DNA of 64,000 nucleotides from Paratinospora sagittata (lineage: Eukaryota; Streptophyta; Magnoliopsida; Ranunculales; Menispermaceae), in contig CM069607.1 in NCBI GenBank assembly GCA_035771175.1, positions 9,792,501 through 9,856,500 on the forward strand, in the 5' to 3' direction. A program made the translations under genes and the position numbers. Below, piece by piece: positions 32,606 through 46,900 of this stretch. Numbering within the stretch: the stretch's first letter is position 1; the number at the start of each line of letters is the position of its first letter. Below the pieces are notes generated by a model. That model saw only the letters and a program-made list of their open reading frames with translations. It had not been told where the DNA came from and searched no databases.

Positions 32606-34927
32606 TGTCATGACCCCCTCCGTAGAGTGACATCATGACTGTCACGACCCACGATCAGTGACGTCATGATCGGCACGAACCCCCGGGTATATCCACCCTT
32701 GATACACCCGGTGTCCCGTCAGCCTCATAGAAACAACCTAATAAACACAAATCTCATATCTAACATCCATCTAAACATAAAGATAGGCATAATCAACAAC
32801 AATATAATTACATCTCCAAAATGACAAATATAAAATTTTCATAAGTCCAAAATATACAAAACCAAAACCTAACCATAAATACATCCCATCTATGTGTTAA
32901 GTATATATATTAGGTGTTATCAAATACATAATACCAAAATACAAAAATGTACAAGAACACCTACATCACCAAAAACCAAAGGAAGTACTCTGCAGTCAAG
33001 CCTTCCCCTTCCTCTTCTTATCTGAATCTGAAATGATAAGGAGGAGGTATGAGCTACAACAAGCTCAGTGAATGTTTTTCACAAGTGGCAATATATATGC
33101 ATTTAGATAAAACATGGCAAGATCATTAAAACAATTTAAATAACATGGTGATATACGAGATTACATACGTGTCGAATATAATGCATCATGTCATTACCCA
33201 AGACAATGTATATCATTTTTTCAAACATGCCATATGCAATCCTAGACACCTCCTGAGTAAGGGCGATCAAAGGCCTGGGTTCACGACACTCAACACCCAA
33301 TCCGACCTAACATACTCATATTCTATTAGGATTCCTGGGGTTGTGTAGCTAATAGGATCAGCTCACCAAGACAAGTACCATGTCTAGGCGATCTTATCTA
33401 CACAAGCCATAAAACCCTCTGCAAGGTCCACAACTGACCATCCAACCCAATGGAATTCCCTAAAAATCTCATGCTAGGAGATCCAACCCAATTGCTAACC
33501 CAACCAGACTATGCTCAAATTCATTTTATGAATCATTAAAACATGCATAACACATAAATATCAATTCAAAACATTTTCCATAATACAATGCCACATATAG
33601 AAACCAAATGTAAAGAAACACTCATAGTTGATTGGCTAAACTAGCCAATCCAAATCTAATCACAATAAGCACTAGAGTTCCACCAATACACTCCTATGCA
33701 CTTCAACCATCAATTGGCTTAATTGGGGACAATCGGATCAATCACAAACCCTGCACACAACATGGTTCATTCATCATCAAAATCAGTCCAATTACATGCC
33801 AAATAACCATGATTAAGCCCCAATTCACTAGCCAACATTAAACTCTAACATGGCTTCACTAATGAGCTAACCATTATAACTCATTCAAGCCATAAAACAT
33901 CTAATTAGATCTTATACAACCCAAGATAATGCCTAAGGTTGATTCCATAATCCAACCTCCATTAATATCATGCATTCTAACACAAATTGGGTTAATAAAC
34001 AAATCTCATGCCAATTCAAATCAATTGGCATCAACTAGGCAAAAAGCCCCAATTTTAGACAAGGTCCCAAAATCATGGCCTTAACCAATTTACACTACGC
34101 ATAGGGTTTCCAACATGAATAACCACCAAATTACACCATCATTCACCTAGAATGATCCATTTATGCATCATAGTTAACATGCACATTCAAAGGAAAACCC
34201 TAAGTCCACATTCTAGTGCTAGGTCAAATACAAACAACCCACCAATTTCTTACGGGAAATTGGGGTTTTCACCATTAATGGGTTCCCAACAACCTCTAAT
34301 CTCAAATATCTAACATGCAAGGTCTAACTCAAACATGTGTTCTTCTACCACCCCTTCAAATTTGGGATTTGAGTGTGGAAAACACTCCTTGGGTGTGGAT
34401 CTAGGTCAAGGAAGGTTGTTTCTACCATTAACAAGCTCATATGAGCACATGCAAACCAAACCCTAACCTGGAACTACACAAAATTGTGGTCCACAACAAA
34501 AGATACACCATTCAAAAGCTTGCAATCATCATTAAAGGTATTCTAATGGAAGAAAATGGAGAAATCTTTACCTTGGAGCAAGATCTTAGTGCAATCTCTT
34601 TAGAAGACCCTCTCTTCTCCTTCTCCCTCTATTCCCCTCTTTTTCCCTTCAATTTGGTGCAAAATGAATGAAAAATGGGTGTTGGTTGCTTAAATACACG
34701 ATTTTGTGCCCACACATAAAAATTGCCAAATTTTTGTTTTTCTAGCATGGAGCGCGCTCTACCAATTTCGAAGAAAAAATTTCTCTCGGCCTGGTTCATA
34801 GAGTGCGCTCCTCCCCTTTGCCTAGATTTTCAACTTTTTCTGGGCCAAGGGAGCACGTTTCTCCCATTATGGAGCGAGCTCCACTACCCCATTTCGTCAT
34901 TTTTGACCCTTTTTTCTACACCGAACG
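32606..34927 (-). mobile_element. Ty3/gypsy chromovirus-type LTR, antisense, 5' end missing
   Basis: The + strand begins TGTCACGACCC at 32640 (a second, similar 'tgtcatgaccc' lies at 32606), i.e. the LTR's 3' terminus in reverse. Shared landmarks with the sense LTR at 36998: 'agctcagtgaat' (33062, reverse), and the phrase about 'ggtgtggatctaggtcaagg' (34393). On the right it ends at 34927 without its first ~300 bp, against the start of a sense LTR. It contains GGAGCGCGCTC-like palindromes at 34748-34890. Confidence 0.72.
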
Positions 34928-35150
34928 TGTAATGACCCACTTTCGCATATGATGTCGTGATGACATAAAATGCCCGACTCTAGGTCTTGTGTATGTATTT
35001 GACGTGTTTGCATGATAATTAATTATTGGTGCGTTAAATAGACCTAGGGATATTAAAAATAAGTCCATAACGCGTTTTTACATAGAAATCGACTGTTTAT
35101 ACTCAAAATTTCGATGTGTATTGAGCGCGTAGTAACAAAATGAAAAATGA
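34928..35150 (+). mobile_element. 5' LTR start of a deleted chromovirus
   Basis: TGTAATGACCCAC... matches the first ~225 bp of the 3' LTR at 36998 ('tgcccgactctaggtcttgt', 'attggtgcgtta'). At about 35147-35150 (aaaatga) it jumps straight into RNase H coding sequence. So the rest of the LTR, gag, protease and RT are deleted, with only a few shared bases at the junction. Confidence 0.8.
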
Positions 35151-36952
35151 AACGAATTACCCAGTTCAGGATTTAGAGTTAGTGGCAGTAGTTTTTGCTC
35201 TGAAGCTTTGGAGACATTGTTTATATGGCGAGAGTTTCACATTGTATTCTGATCATAAGAGTTTGAAGTACTTGTTTGATCAGAAGGAATTGAATATGAG
35301 ACAGCGTAGATGGCTTGAATTTCTTAAGGATTATGACTTCGCATTGGAGTATCATCCTGGGAAAGCCAATGTTGTTGTCGATGCATTGAGCCGAAAACGA
35401 GTTAAAACAGGCGTTGTAACTTATCAGATGGTCCATAAGTGGCGATTATTGGAGAGGATCTCGATGATGAGTATACGTTTTGTTGAACCATCTTTGGATG
35501 TGTGTATTCATATGCAGGCACAACTGTCGGACACTCATATTCAGAGGATCAGATATCTGCAGCAGCATAGTCCAGATTTTGGGCTGTTTGATGTTTGAGC
35601 TGACAGTACTGATCGTGTTGATTGGTCGAGAGATGCAAATTGCATTCTGAGATTTTAGGGAGACTATGGATTCCATATGATCCAGAGTTGAGAGATGAGT
35701 TACTCCGAGAGGCACATAGATTGCAGTATACTATTCACCCAGGAGCGACCAAGATGTACCACGATATGAAACGTACAGTTTGGTGGCATGGGATGAAGAA
35801 GGACATAGCTGAGTATGTTCGGAAGTGTGGAGTGTGTCAACAAGTGAAAGTTGAACACCAAAGGCTTGGAGGACAAATGCAATCATTACCTATTCCGGAA
35901 TGGAAATGGGAGCATATTACGATGGATTTTGTTATGGGACTTCCTAGGTCTCAGGGTAGATATGATGTCATCTGGGTTATTGTTCATAGGCTCACGAAAT
36001 CTGCGCACTTCTTGCCAACGAACACCAAGGATTCTGTGGACCAATTGAGCAAATTATACCTTCGAGAGATTGTGAGACTTCATGGAGTTCCTATTTCGAT
36101 TGTTTTACTTCAAGTTTTTGGCGTGTGATGCAAAAACAGATGGGAACTCAGCTTTGTCTTAGTACGACATTTCACCCTCAGACGGACGGACAGTCTGAGA
36201 GGGTTATTCAAATGCTGGAGTATATGCTCAGGTCGTGCATTTTAGAGTTTGGTGGGAGTTGGATTGAATAGCTTCATCTTTGTGAATTTGCTTACAATAA
36301 TAGCTTTCAGGTTAGCATTGGCATGGCACCTTTTGAGGCTCTCTATGGGCGACCTTGTAGATCTCCTACTTGTTGGTTTGAAGTGGGAGAGACACAGTTG
36401 GTGGGGCCAGAAGCAGTGGTAGCACAGACTGAGAAGATTAAGCAGATTAGGGCAAGGTTGAAGGCAGCTCAGGATTGACAAAAGTGCTATTCCGACAGAC
36501 GTCACAGACCATTAGAGTTTGTTGTGGGAGATCAGGTTTTATTGAAAGTCTCTCCACAGAAAGGGCATATGAGATTTGGTGTGAAAGGAAAACTTTCTCC
36601 CTGTTTTATTGGGCCATTTAAGATCCTTGAGAGGAAAGGTCCTTTGGCATATAGGATTTCTCTACCATCTCAACTTGTTCAAGTTCATGATGTATTCCAC
36701 GTGTCTATGTTGAGAATGTATAATGCATACCCCAAACATGTCCCTACGATTGATGTTTCTCAAATTCAAGTTGGGGAGGATGCTACTTATGTGGAACAAC
36801 CAATTCAGATTATGGCTCACAGAGTTAAAAAGCTCAGGAACAAAGAAATTCCTTTGGTTCGAGTCAAATGGCAGTTCTATGATAATGAAGAGCAAAGCTG
36901 GGAGCGAGAAGATCAGATACGGGAGATGTTTCGGGATTTGTTCACCACTTGA
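35147..36952 (+). pseudogene. Chromovirus pol remnant: RNase H, integrase, chromodomain
   Basis: RNase [48 protein letters not shown] (35150-35400). Integrase: zinc region with HPGATKMYHD and KCGVCQQVK, first Asp in MDFVMGLPRS (about 35923). The segment with the second Asp (usually SDRDPRF) is deleted at about 36105. The Glu is in HPQTDGQSERVIQ (about 36175). Then GPFKILERKGPLAYRISLP, VHDVFHVSMLRMY and a chromodomain ending at the TGA/TAG near 36950. Internal stops lie at about 35596, 35656, 36268 and 36477. Lineage resembles Tekay/Del. Confidence 0.85.
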
Positions 36953-36997
36953 GGTAAGATTTAATTTTATATTAAATTTCGTCTAAGTTGGGGAGAT

Positions 36998-39180
36998 TGT
37001 AACGACCCACTTTTGCATATGATGTCGTGATGACGTAAAATGCCCGACTCTAGGTCTTGTGTATGTATTTGATGTGTATAATACTCGTATTTTGTGCATT
37101 TTGTGTATGTATTTGATGTTTTTTCATGATAATTAATTATTGGTGCGTTAAATGGACCTAGGGATATTAAAAATGAGTCTGGAACATGTTTTTACATAGA
37201 AATTGACTGGCTATACTCAAAATGCTGATGTGTATTGAGCAAGTAGTAACGAAATGAAAAATGAGTGTTTTGGGCAAATGATTAGAGCGCTCATGCGCTA
37301 GAAGAGGACGCTAATCACACTTTTTGGGCCTTTTTTTTAGTGAAACATGGTAAAAATCAGAAAAAGTTACTATTATCCCCATTTGAGTTGGGAACGAATT
37401 GGAGATGGAAGAAGGGAGAAAAACTAGGGTTTCATAGAAGAAGTCTTCACCATCTACACCCCCAAAATAAGTGTTTTTTCCATTTCTTTCCATGAAAACA
37501 CCATTGAAGATGAGAGTAAGCTTTCTAATGGTGTAATTTTCTCCATGGGTCACGATTTTGGGTATTCTTAACCTAGGGTTTGTTGGTATTTTGCTCTTTT
37601 AAGCTTGTTTATGGTATAAACAACCTTCCTTGACCTAGATCTACACCCAATGTGCATTTGGCAAGCACTTTACCACGTTTTTCATGGTGCAAGGAAAATG
37701 GGTTTTGTTGGAAACCCTTATGAACGAATTGCATGCTAAGGATTTGGGTTCCTAAGGTGATTTGGAACCCAATGGTACCATTTTTCCCAAACCTAAAAAA
37801 TGAACTTAGGGTTTTTCATTCAAGTTGCATGTCAACTATGTTTAATAAATGACTGATTCTAAGTGATTGATGGTCCAATCCACTGATTTTGAATGGTGGA
37901 AAGCTTAGGTATAGTGTCAAAATTGGCCTAGGGCTTTATTTCGGGATTTTGCCTAAATTGGGGTTTTTGACCTAAATCAAGTCAATTGATTAAATTGACT
38001 TGAGACTTGTCTAATTGAACCCAAATTGAGTGAAATTATGGGTTTATAATGGTTAAACTAGTGTTGGAATTGCATGAGTTAGTTCAATTTGACTTTATGC
38101 CCTATTATAGAGATTTATCTAAATTTAGGGCTTTTGAGGCATTTAAATTGGAATCGGTCAATTGAATGGTGTTAGGTGTTTCTAATCCAAATTGATGTGG
38201 ATTAGATGTGATTTGGGTTAATAATTATGTATTTAGACATAATTAACTTGGGATTGATCATTTGGTATATGTATATGATTTATTTCAGGTTTATGTAAGT
38301 TGATTGGCCAATTGGGATGTAATTGGTTTGTTCAATTGCCTATTGGACTGTTTGTGAGTATTTCTCACCTTAATTCTCTATTTATGACATTGTAGTTATA
38401 TGAAATTTAATTGTTGAATGATATGCATCCATTATATATGTGCATTGTCTTTATGATCATGAGCACAAATTTTATGCATTAGAATGGCCTTAAGTATTTA
38501 GGATTAAATACCTTGGCATTTGATTTCTTTCCATTTGCTTGTCATTTGGGGAAAAGACCTTTCTTGACTAAGGAATGCAAGGGTGGAAGAATTATCATGG
38601 ATAATGCACTGGTCTGAACCCATAGCGCAATGGGAGAAGTGTAGGCATGTGTTATCCTGACGCGACTTCCTGTTAAGACTTTTCTACATATCTTTTATGA
38701 AAAAGATGCATAACTATATATTTAGTTTGGAAGTATGTATCATATACTTCATTGATGCATTTAAGTTTAGCAATGTTTTTTCAAGTATCATACATGTTTT
38801 ATCTAAATGCGTATATAAAGATTATTGTAAAAAATATTCACGGAGCTAGTTGAACTCATCCCATTTTCTCCTCTTTTTTCAGATTCAGATCCGAAAGGAA
38901 AGGACAAGGCTTAGAGTTTGTGCGGCCTTCCTTTTTTTTTTCTTTTGAACGTAGGTTTTGGTTTGTATATTTTGGGGAACTTAGGACTAGTTTTAACTAT
39001 TTGGTTCTTTTGTAAACTATATATAATTATCACAGGTATTTATGTACATAAAGCATAGATAGTTGTGGTTTGTTTGGTTTTAGAAAGACTTGAGATGTGG
39101 ATAAGCCATGAGAGAAAGCAAAAATAAATGGGTTTGATATGAATAATGTTGATTATTTGATTATGCACACTCATTAGTTG
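36998..39180 (+). mobile_element. 3' LTR of the deleted chromovirus (end eroded)
   Basis: Starts TGTAACGACCC after a polypurine-like 'aagttggggaga' (36985-36996). Contains 'gagtatttctcacctt' (38355) and 'tattcacggagctagtt' (38828), as in the solo LTR. The expected GGGTCG..ACA end was not found; similarity fades near 39180. Confidence 0.75.
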
Positions 39181-40902
39181 TTTCTTGGTGGACAAGTTTC
39201 TTAGTGCCTAAGTTAATTATTATAATTATGCGTTGTGCCGTCGTCAAAAATTAAATATTATAAATACACATATGTATGTTTCATTTTGTACGTAATAGAA
39301 TCGAATAAAGTAAATTGCACAAGTTCAAGGCAACATTAAAGTTTTTTTTTCTTTCTTCTTTAATATTTTTTTATATTTTAGTATTTGTATGCTTATTACG
39401 TTTCCAACATATACTGGGTGGAGGAAATTCCTCATGTTCTAGCTGATATTGTAACTGCTGAGGCTAGGCCTCCCGTTTATAAAAATAATAAATAAATAAA
39501 TCAGATGAGCTTTAGAACAGGAGACATACTGACAAATAGGAATTTATTAAATTGTTATTTTAACTTTGTGAAATTAGCTTTTTTTTTTATCAGGTGAGGT
39601 TTGGAATTGGAGACATACTGGCAAGTAGGAATTTATTAAATTGTTATTTTAATTTTGGGACCACTTTTCAAAATACAATTAGAAATATTTTTTTATTTTT
39701 TTATTATTAACTTTTCTTTAGAAGAAACTAATCCTCCCAAACTCGGGTATGACAGAGGTGTTTGGGCTAACCTTTCTAATAAAAAATATTTTTACGATTC
39801 AAAAATTATATTTAAAATTATATCTATGCTGATGTAGCATATATGATGAGTGGTGAGTGGTGAGTATTTTTTTTTTCTTTCATGATATCCTGATAAAGTG
39901 TATTGTCACATCAGCTTAAGTATAGTCGTAAATACATATCTTGAATCATTTGAACACTTCTCAAATAAAATATCGTCAATAATAATAAGGGGTAGTTAAA
40001 TAAACTACAAAAAAAGACTTTTTTCACCGTATTTTATTTCTATCACAAAATATGAAGAAATGTTATTCTTACCGCACTGAACTTTCCTAAATATCTTTCT
40101 TACAAAGGCGGTTGCGATTAAAAGTTTTATAAACAAAAATCACTAAATTGATAAGATATTTGTTGTTAAAATAGTATGTTTTAATGTTTTTGTTCGTAAA
40201 AAATATCGTCGGGTGTCCGAAAAAATCACCATGAAAAAAAGGGGACCGCAATCGGTTCGAACTTGAAAAATGAATGGTTCGGTCTAGAGTGTCTCAACCC
40301 CACAACGAAATTGAAAAAAAAAAAAAATATTTTAGTAAAATTGTATGAAGGTATTATTAAAAATCAAAATTAATGACTTTTTATGGTATAAAGAGTATTT
40401 TTGCTGGTTTAATTAGCACCCCTAATAATATTTATAGGGTTTTGGCAAAAATGATTAAAAAGGCGTGACCTGTCTTCAATTATTATGTTACATACATTTA
40501 TATAATATTTATACTTATTTTTTGCATTTCCTCTTTACTCACAGTGTCAATTTTTAGAAAAAATTGATATACATTTTTATTTTTTTGATATATTATTACA
40601 CTATCAATAAATCTCGATAATTAATAATTTCACGATGACTAGGCCCTGTGGCCTGCCAGGCTCTGGTTTCCTTCTTGCAGGTGGAGCGAAACCATATTAA
40701 GAGCAGTCAGTGACCGATCAAACCCTATCAAACTCTTCACCAAATCGTGCAAAACGAGCCCCAATTTCAATTACGACTCTAAATCCGTTCTGGGTCTGAT
40801 TTGGTCATACAAGTTGGTTTGATTTCAGTTCTGTAATGTTGATGCAGCAGTGGCGTTCGCATTCTTGAATCTGTTCATGTGATATTCTACGTGTTTGTGT
40901 TA
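39181..40902. other. Intergenic stretch and upstream region of the 149-residue gene
   Basis: AT-rich. A direct repeat of about 55 bp occurs at 39506-39560 and 39591-39645 ('acatactg(a/g)caa(a/g)tagg', 'aatttattaaattgttattt'). From 40640 the sequence becomes less AT-rich and probably holds the promoter and 5' UTR of the gene starting at 40903. No gene was recognised. Confidence 0.4.
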
Positions 40903-43900
40903 ATGGCTATGGACTGGGGTTTTGTGCATAGGATTTGGGAGAAATGGGCATCTAGTAATCTGGGTTCTTCTGGTAAAGAAAGCAAACGAACTTAAGATTG
41001 TTATTTTTTTTTTTTTTTGCTTTAATTTCTGCTATATTTATTTGTTCATCTCACTTGTATATTGTAAATATATATAACATTTGGGAAATTTCTTGTTTTT
41101 TTAAGGTGAACCATTGAAGGCGGCTTTGCTACTTAATTATGACCCAACTGGGCCATCTCGCTTGTTGTCAATCATGTAAGTCTAATTGCCTATACCCTTT
41201 AATCTCTACTGTCTTTCCATGTTAAAATCAAAGGAAAATTAAAAAAAAAATTCTGGAGTGTCATTTGCTAATTTAAAGTTTTAAGGTCTATTGTAAGTTC
41301 TGTATCTTAAAATTTTTAGTTGCTTTAGCTGCTAGATTAGAATTTTTGACATAATTCTTTGTATGTCTAATCTCTTGATGTTAAATGATTTATTTGGATT
41401 TGATAAATGATTGTATTTGTTGTTGATATCTTGTAGACACTGGCCTTTTAAGTAGTAAATATTGGCTTATTTGGATTTTGAGTATCAAGAACTTGGGGCT
41501 GTTTGATTTTAGTTTGTGTTTTGAGGGAATTTTGGTAAGGTGTGAGGGTTGTTAACACAAATGCTGAAAGTTTTGTGTTATTGTTGCTGGCAGCGCAGAG
41601 CAACAGGGGATAAAATTAAAGCCTGTTGAGTTGGGTTCTTTTCTTGATTTCATCAAGAAGAACAATCTTCAAGCAGAATGCTTCTTCATTGGTTTGAACC
41701 ACTGTGAGTCCTGCTGCATTGGTTACTTATATCTTATGGTTTCAGTGCATTGCTTAATATTTTTATACTGAAGCTAATTTTATATGTGATTTTTTTTTTT
41801 TTTGCTTAATGGTGATGCATATGAATGAATTTTTTAGGATTCTTGTGTTCTGGATTTGTGTGTTCTATAATATGATTTTGAAAAAATAAATAAATAAAGG
41901 AATGGAAAATTGTGTTTGCTCCATGATTTCACGGCTTTTCTTGTTTTGGGTTAATAAATACACAAGATGAAACTAGCGAATAATAGCTATGAATTTTTGT
42001 TAAAAAAATAGCTATGAATTTTTTGTAAATTCATATTTATTAGGAGCTGGCAAAATAAAAAAATAAAGTGGGAGGTTGGGAAAATCTATTGAAGAAAAGG
42101 AAATAATTGGCGTATAGAATATTACAAAGGAAATCATTTTGGGAACTAGCCAAGGGAAATTTAGAGCTGGAAAGAAAGCTCTATTTATGAGTAATATTTC
42201 GTGATCCATCTTGCCATAAAGCAACCTTTGGAATTGTTGCTTCAAGTAAAAGCTAGAAGAGAAATAGACACACTCACACTAACACGTGCAAAGCACTATG
42301 TGATACATCATGTATGACAAGAAATTAAATTGATATGAGGTTTCTGTAAGTGCAAGTATTAGGACTGGGAATACTTATGACAAAAATTAGTAATAAAACG
42401 AAAGAGAATCCTAGGATCATACTAGAAGATCGAGGAATCACTCCTAGAAACCATTCGAATCAACATCGTACTTAAGGTTGGATTGTATCACATAAACCGA
42501 GAAAGAGTATTGAGAAAGCTGCTTGACTCCCCTATTTATTACCTTTGATTACCACAATTCTCATTAATAGAGCTCACTTCAGTTCGTAAAAGGACCCAAG
42601 TGATTCCACCATCATCCAAAGGATTCCAAATTAGAGTTTGAGCTTTTGAACCCATTTTCCCATGCCTATGATAAACTTTTGTTGGTTGCTGCCATTTGTC
42701 CACTTCACTTACTTTGTGCGGTATGGTAAACATATTGTGTATGTACATGTCGATGGGAAAACTATTCTATAAAGTTTACAAAAAATTGAGAAGATTTTCT
42801 TCTTGACTTACAAACTCAATTATCAAGTTCGCACACTTGCATAAGCTTACACACTAGACTTGCATATATAGTCAGCAACATTATGCAGTTTTTACTTACA
42901 CGTCTCTGTGCATACGACACATAATTGTCTTTTGCGCTCTGCAATCCAATCCAATTGCATGAAATGCTAGAGACCAATTCTATATTTATTTGGGGAATAC
43001 AACTAAAGAGTATTTTTTTTCAATTCACCTCATACAATCATACTCTGCCTTGGGAACTCCCAAGAATATGACTTCAAGCTGAACTCTTGATTTGTGTTGG
43101 CATTTATCAACTTGGTGAAAACTTAAACTATCATAGCGTCTCTTAAAATTTTCATCTAGCTCAACTCTTCCATTGTTCAAATCCTTGCTTGCAATTGAAA
43201 AATATTCTTGTTGTAAAAATAACCCTTCCTTGGTGTGACATCAACTAAGGGTCAATAACCCCCATATTCTTTTTTGTTGCCATGATGCATTCAAAACATT
43301 TTGGAAAGACAAGCCCCTTGGTCATTTGTCACAGTTGCACTCCCCTTTCCATTGCTATTCCTGCAAAATTATCTTGGGTTACACAAACACACACAAGGCA
43401 CAAATTTATAGAAGTGAAAATAAATGAAATCAAATGAGAAGATAGAAAAACATGCAAAAGGCATAATGTTTTAGTTGTCAAAAAAAAAAAAAAATGTCTT
43501 CATTTGTGTGTGCATGTGTGTGCGCGCACGTGTGTTATTGCAAAACCTTATCCACATCAATTTCTATTTTCCTATGTTTATTCCCAAATGATCTCAAGCC
43601 CCATAATAAGGAGAACGGTTGCTTAAACTTTTTTAGACTTCTATTAACATAAATCATAACCAAACTATATGAAGGTCCAGGATGTTTTGATTATAAAGGC
43701 CTTTGATAGAATGGAATGAATAAAGTAAATGAATTAAACCCAAGTAGCTGGGGAAAAGGTTTTGTTCAAGTTGAATATAGACTGTAATATGGCCCCATGG
43801 TATTAGTGGGGAATGGGATACCTGATGCCCATGATCTCAAATCAAAAAAAAATGAAAAAGAAAAAAAGAAAGAATATAGACTATAATATGAAGATTATAA

Positions 43901-46900
43901 ATTAAGAAGACTAATTTTATTCACTTATAGGTCCACAACTGAGCTTACAACATCTCTTTGTGCGAACCATGCATAAAAACCAATTGCACATCACACATTA
44001 CTCTGCATCATACACATTGTCCAAGTCTCAATAAACGAAAAGAAAAATTCGCAATGAAATTAGAGAGGCAAAGAACTCTTTTTCTCTATCTTATTCAATG
44101 AAAAAAACTGATCCCTTTTTATAGATCAGTCAGTACATAGAGGCTAAGAACCAGAAAAATATTCACCTTAAAAAATAGGAACAAGATAACAACCTAACAA
44201 CCTGATTTATTTTAAAAAGATAAACTTAAATCCTAGAATAGATAAGATAGAAATGATAAAGATAAATCCTAGAATAGATAAACTAGAATCACTAAAAGTT
44301 GTCTCCAACACTCCCCCTCAAGTTGGGGCATATGTCCAACATTCCCAGCTTGCTTGTAAGCTCATAAAAACTTTGTCTAGCCAGGCCTTTGGTTATATAT
44401 CTGCAACTTGTTCTCGGTGGGTACATAAGTTACACTTAGTACACCTCCATCTATCTTCTCCTTTAAGAAATGACGATCAACTTCCACATGCTTGGTTCTG
44501 TCATGGTGGACTGGGTTGTGGGCAATACTTATAGCAGCTTTGTTGTCACAAAACAATTTCGTAGGATTGACTGTGGACACTTTCAGTTCTTCTAACAGTC
44601 GCTGGAGCCATATCAGGTCACAAATCCCATGAGCCATGGCTCTAAATTCAACTTCAGCACTACTCCGTGCTACAATGGACTGTTTCTTGCTTCTCCATGT
44701 TACTAAGTTTCCCCATACTCGCGTGCAATATCCTGAGGTCGACCTTCTATCATAAATGGAACCTGCCCAATCTGCATCTGTAAAGGCCTTTATTCCTTTC
44801 TCTTCAGATTTTTGGAAGAAAATACCACGTCCAGGAGTTGATTTCAAGTAACGTAGGATCCGATAGACTGCTTCTAGGTGTTCCTCACATGGGGCATGCA
44901 TGAATTGGCTGACCACACTTACAGCAAAAGCTATGTCCGACTTAGTATGTGAGAGATAGATAAGTTTGCCCACATGTCTTTGATATCTACCTTTCTCAAC
45001 AGGAACTCCATTTGGAACTTGTCTAATTTTCTTGTTTTGATCCATAGGTGTATTAGCTGGTTTACACCCTAACATCCCCGTCTCCTTTAATAAATCAAGA
45101 GTATATTTTCTTTGAGAGATAGAAATGCCTCTTTTACTTCTAGCAACTTCCATTCCCAAAAAATACTTCAATGAGCCAAGGTCTTTAATTTCGAACTCCG
45201 ATGCAAGAACACTCTTTAATCTCTTCATTTCCTCCAAGTTATCTCCGGTGAGTATGATATCATCAACATACACTATCAAGATTGTGACCTTGCCATTTGG
45301 TGAGTGCTTGAAAAACAATGTGTGGTCTGTTTGTCCTTGTGTAAAGCCGTAACTTCGAACTACTTTAGTGAATCTCTCGAGCCAAGCTCTAGGGGATTGC
45401 TTTAACCCATACAAGGATCTTCTTAGTTTGCAGACTTGATTCCTTGTCCCCATTGCGTCAAAACCAGGTGGTACATCCATATACACTTCTTCATTCAAAT
45501 CACTATTGAGGAAAGCATTTTTCACATCAAGTTGTTGAAGTGGCCAATCGGAATTTGCAGCAAGTGATAATATGACCCTTATAGTGTTCAGTTTTGCCAC
45601 TGGAGAGAAGGTCTCTTGGTAATCTATCCCATATGTCTATGTAAACCCCTTTGCAACCAAGCGGGCTTTATACCTCTCAATTGTCCCATCAGACTTATAT
45701 TTTACTGTAAGTACCCATTTACAACGAACGGTATTTTTTCCTCTTGGCAAATCCATTAACTCCCAAGTCCCATTTTTCTCCAAGGCCTTAATTTCTTCAT
45801 TAACTGCTTTCCTCCAATCTGGAATAGATAGAGCTTCCTGTATTGACCTAGGAATCTCAACACTAGATAAATTAGAAGTAAAGGCACGAAATGATGGTGA
45901 TAATTTTTCGTAAAACACAAAGTGAGAAATGGGATGTAAGGTACATGACCTTACTCCCTTCCTAATAGCTATAGGCATATCAAGATCATCAGAAGTGGAT
46001 TTACTTGGAATATCTAGGTTGACATCATCATTATCTAGGCTGATTATTTTCTCAGTTGGTCTCGGTTCAGGCTCTTGACAATGAGAAGCTGTGAGCTGTT
46101 CTTTTCTTTGAGGATTCGACCGTCTAGCATAGAGACGAAGCTCTTTTTGGACTGTTGCAGATGGATCTCCCCCTGTTTCTGAATGAGATTGGTCTTGTAG
46201 CACCAGATTTGGATCATCTGAAGTACTAGGTAACAAAATGGGGATATTGGATGACAACTTCGGTATGTTAGTAGGCTCATATGGGAGAGAAATTCTTTCC
46301 CACCAACAATCTTCATTACTGACCTTCTCCCCCTGAAGAGAGGTGTTGGGAAAGAAAGGTTGAGACTCGAAAAAGGTAACATCTTTGGAAACATAGAATT
46401 TTCGGGTAGAAGGGGAGAAACACTTGTAACCCTTTTGGGTAGGGGAGTAGCCCAAAAAGACACACTTAATTGATCTAGGGTCGAATTTATCCCGAGATGG
46501 ACTATGATCATGAACAAAAACAGAACAGCCAAATGTTTTGAGAGGTAAAGAATTGAGTGAGCGGAAATGGGGATAGGTTTGAAGGAGGACAGAAATTGGG
46601 GTTTGGTGGTTTAGCACTCTACTGGGCAACCGGTTGATCAAATAGGATGAGGTTAAGATGGCATCTCCCCATAGATACTTTGGAACATTCATAGTAATCA
46701 TGATAGCACGGGCAACCTCTAAGAGGTGTCTATTTTTCCTCTCGGCCAAGCCATTTTGCTGGGGTGTATTGATGCATGAACTTTGATGAATAATACCATG
46801 TTCGGTTAGGTAGGCCCCCAAAATATTTTGGAAATATTCTCGACCATTATCACTTCTTAACACTTGGATGTCAACTTGAAATTGTGTTTTAAGCAAATTG

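Noticed and set aside
34928..39180. Possible endogenous pararetrovirus, because of RNase H and a zinc-binding motif
   Set aside because: Integrase, chromodomain, polypurine tract and LTRs identify a Ty3/gypsy chromovirus; no movement or coat protein is present.
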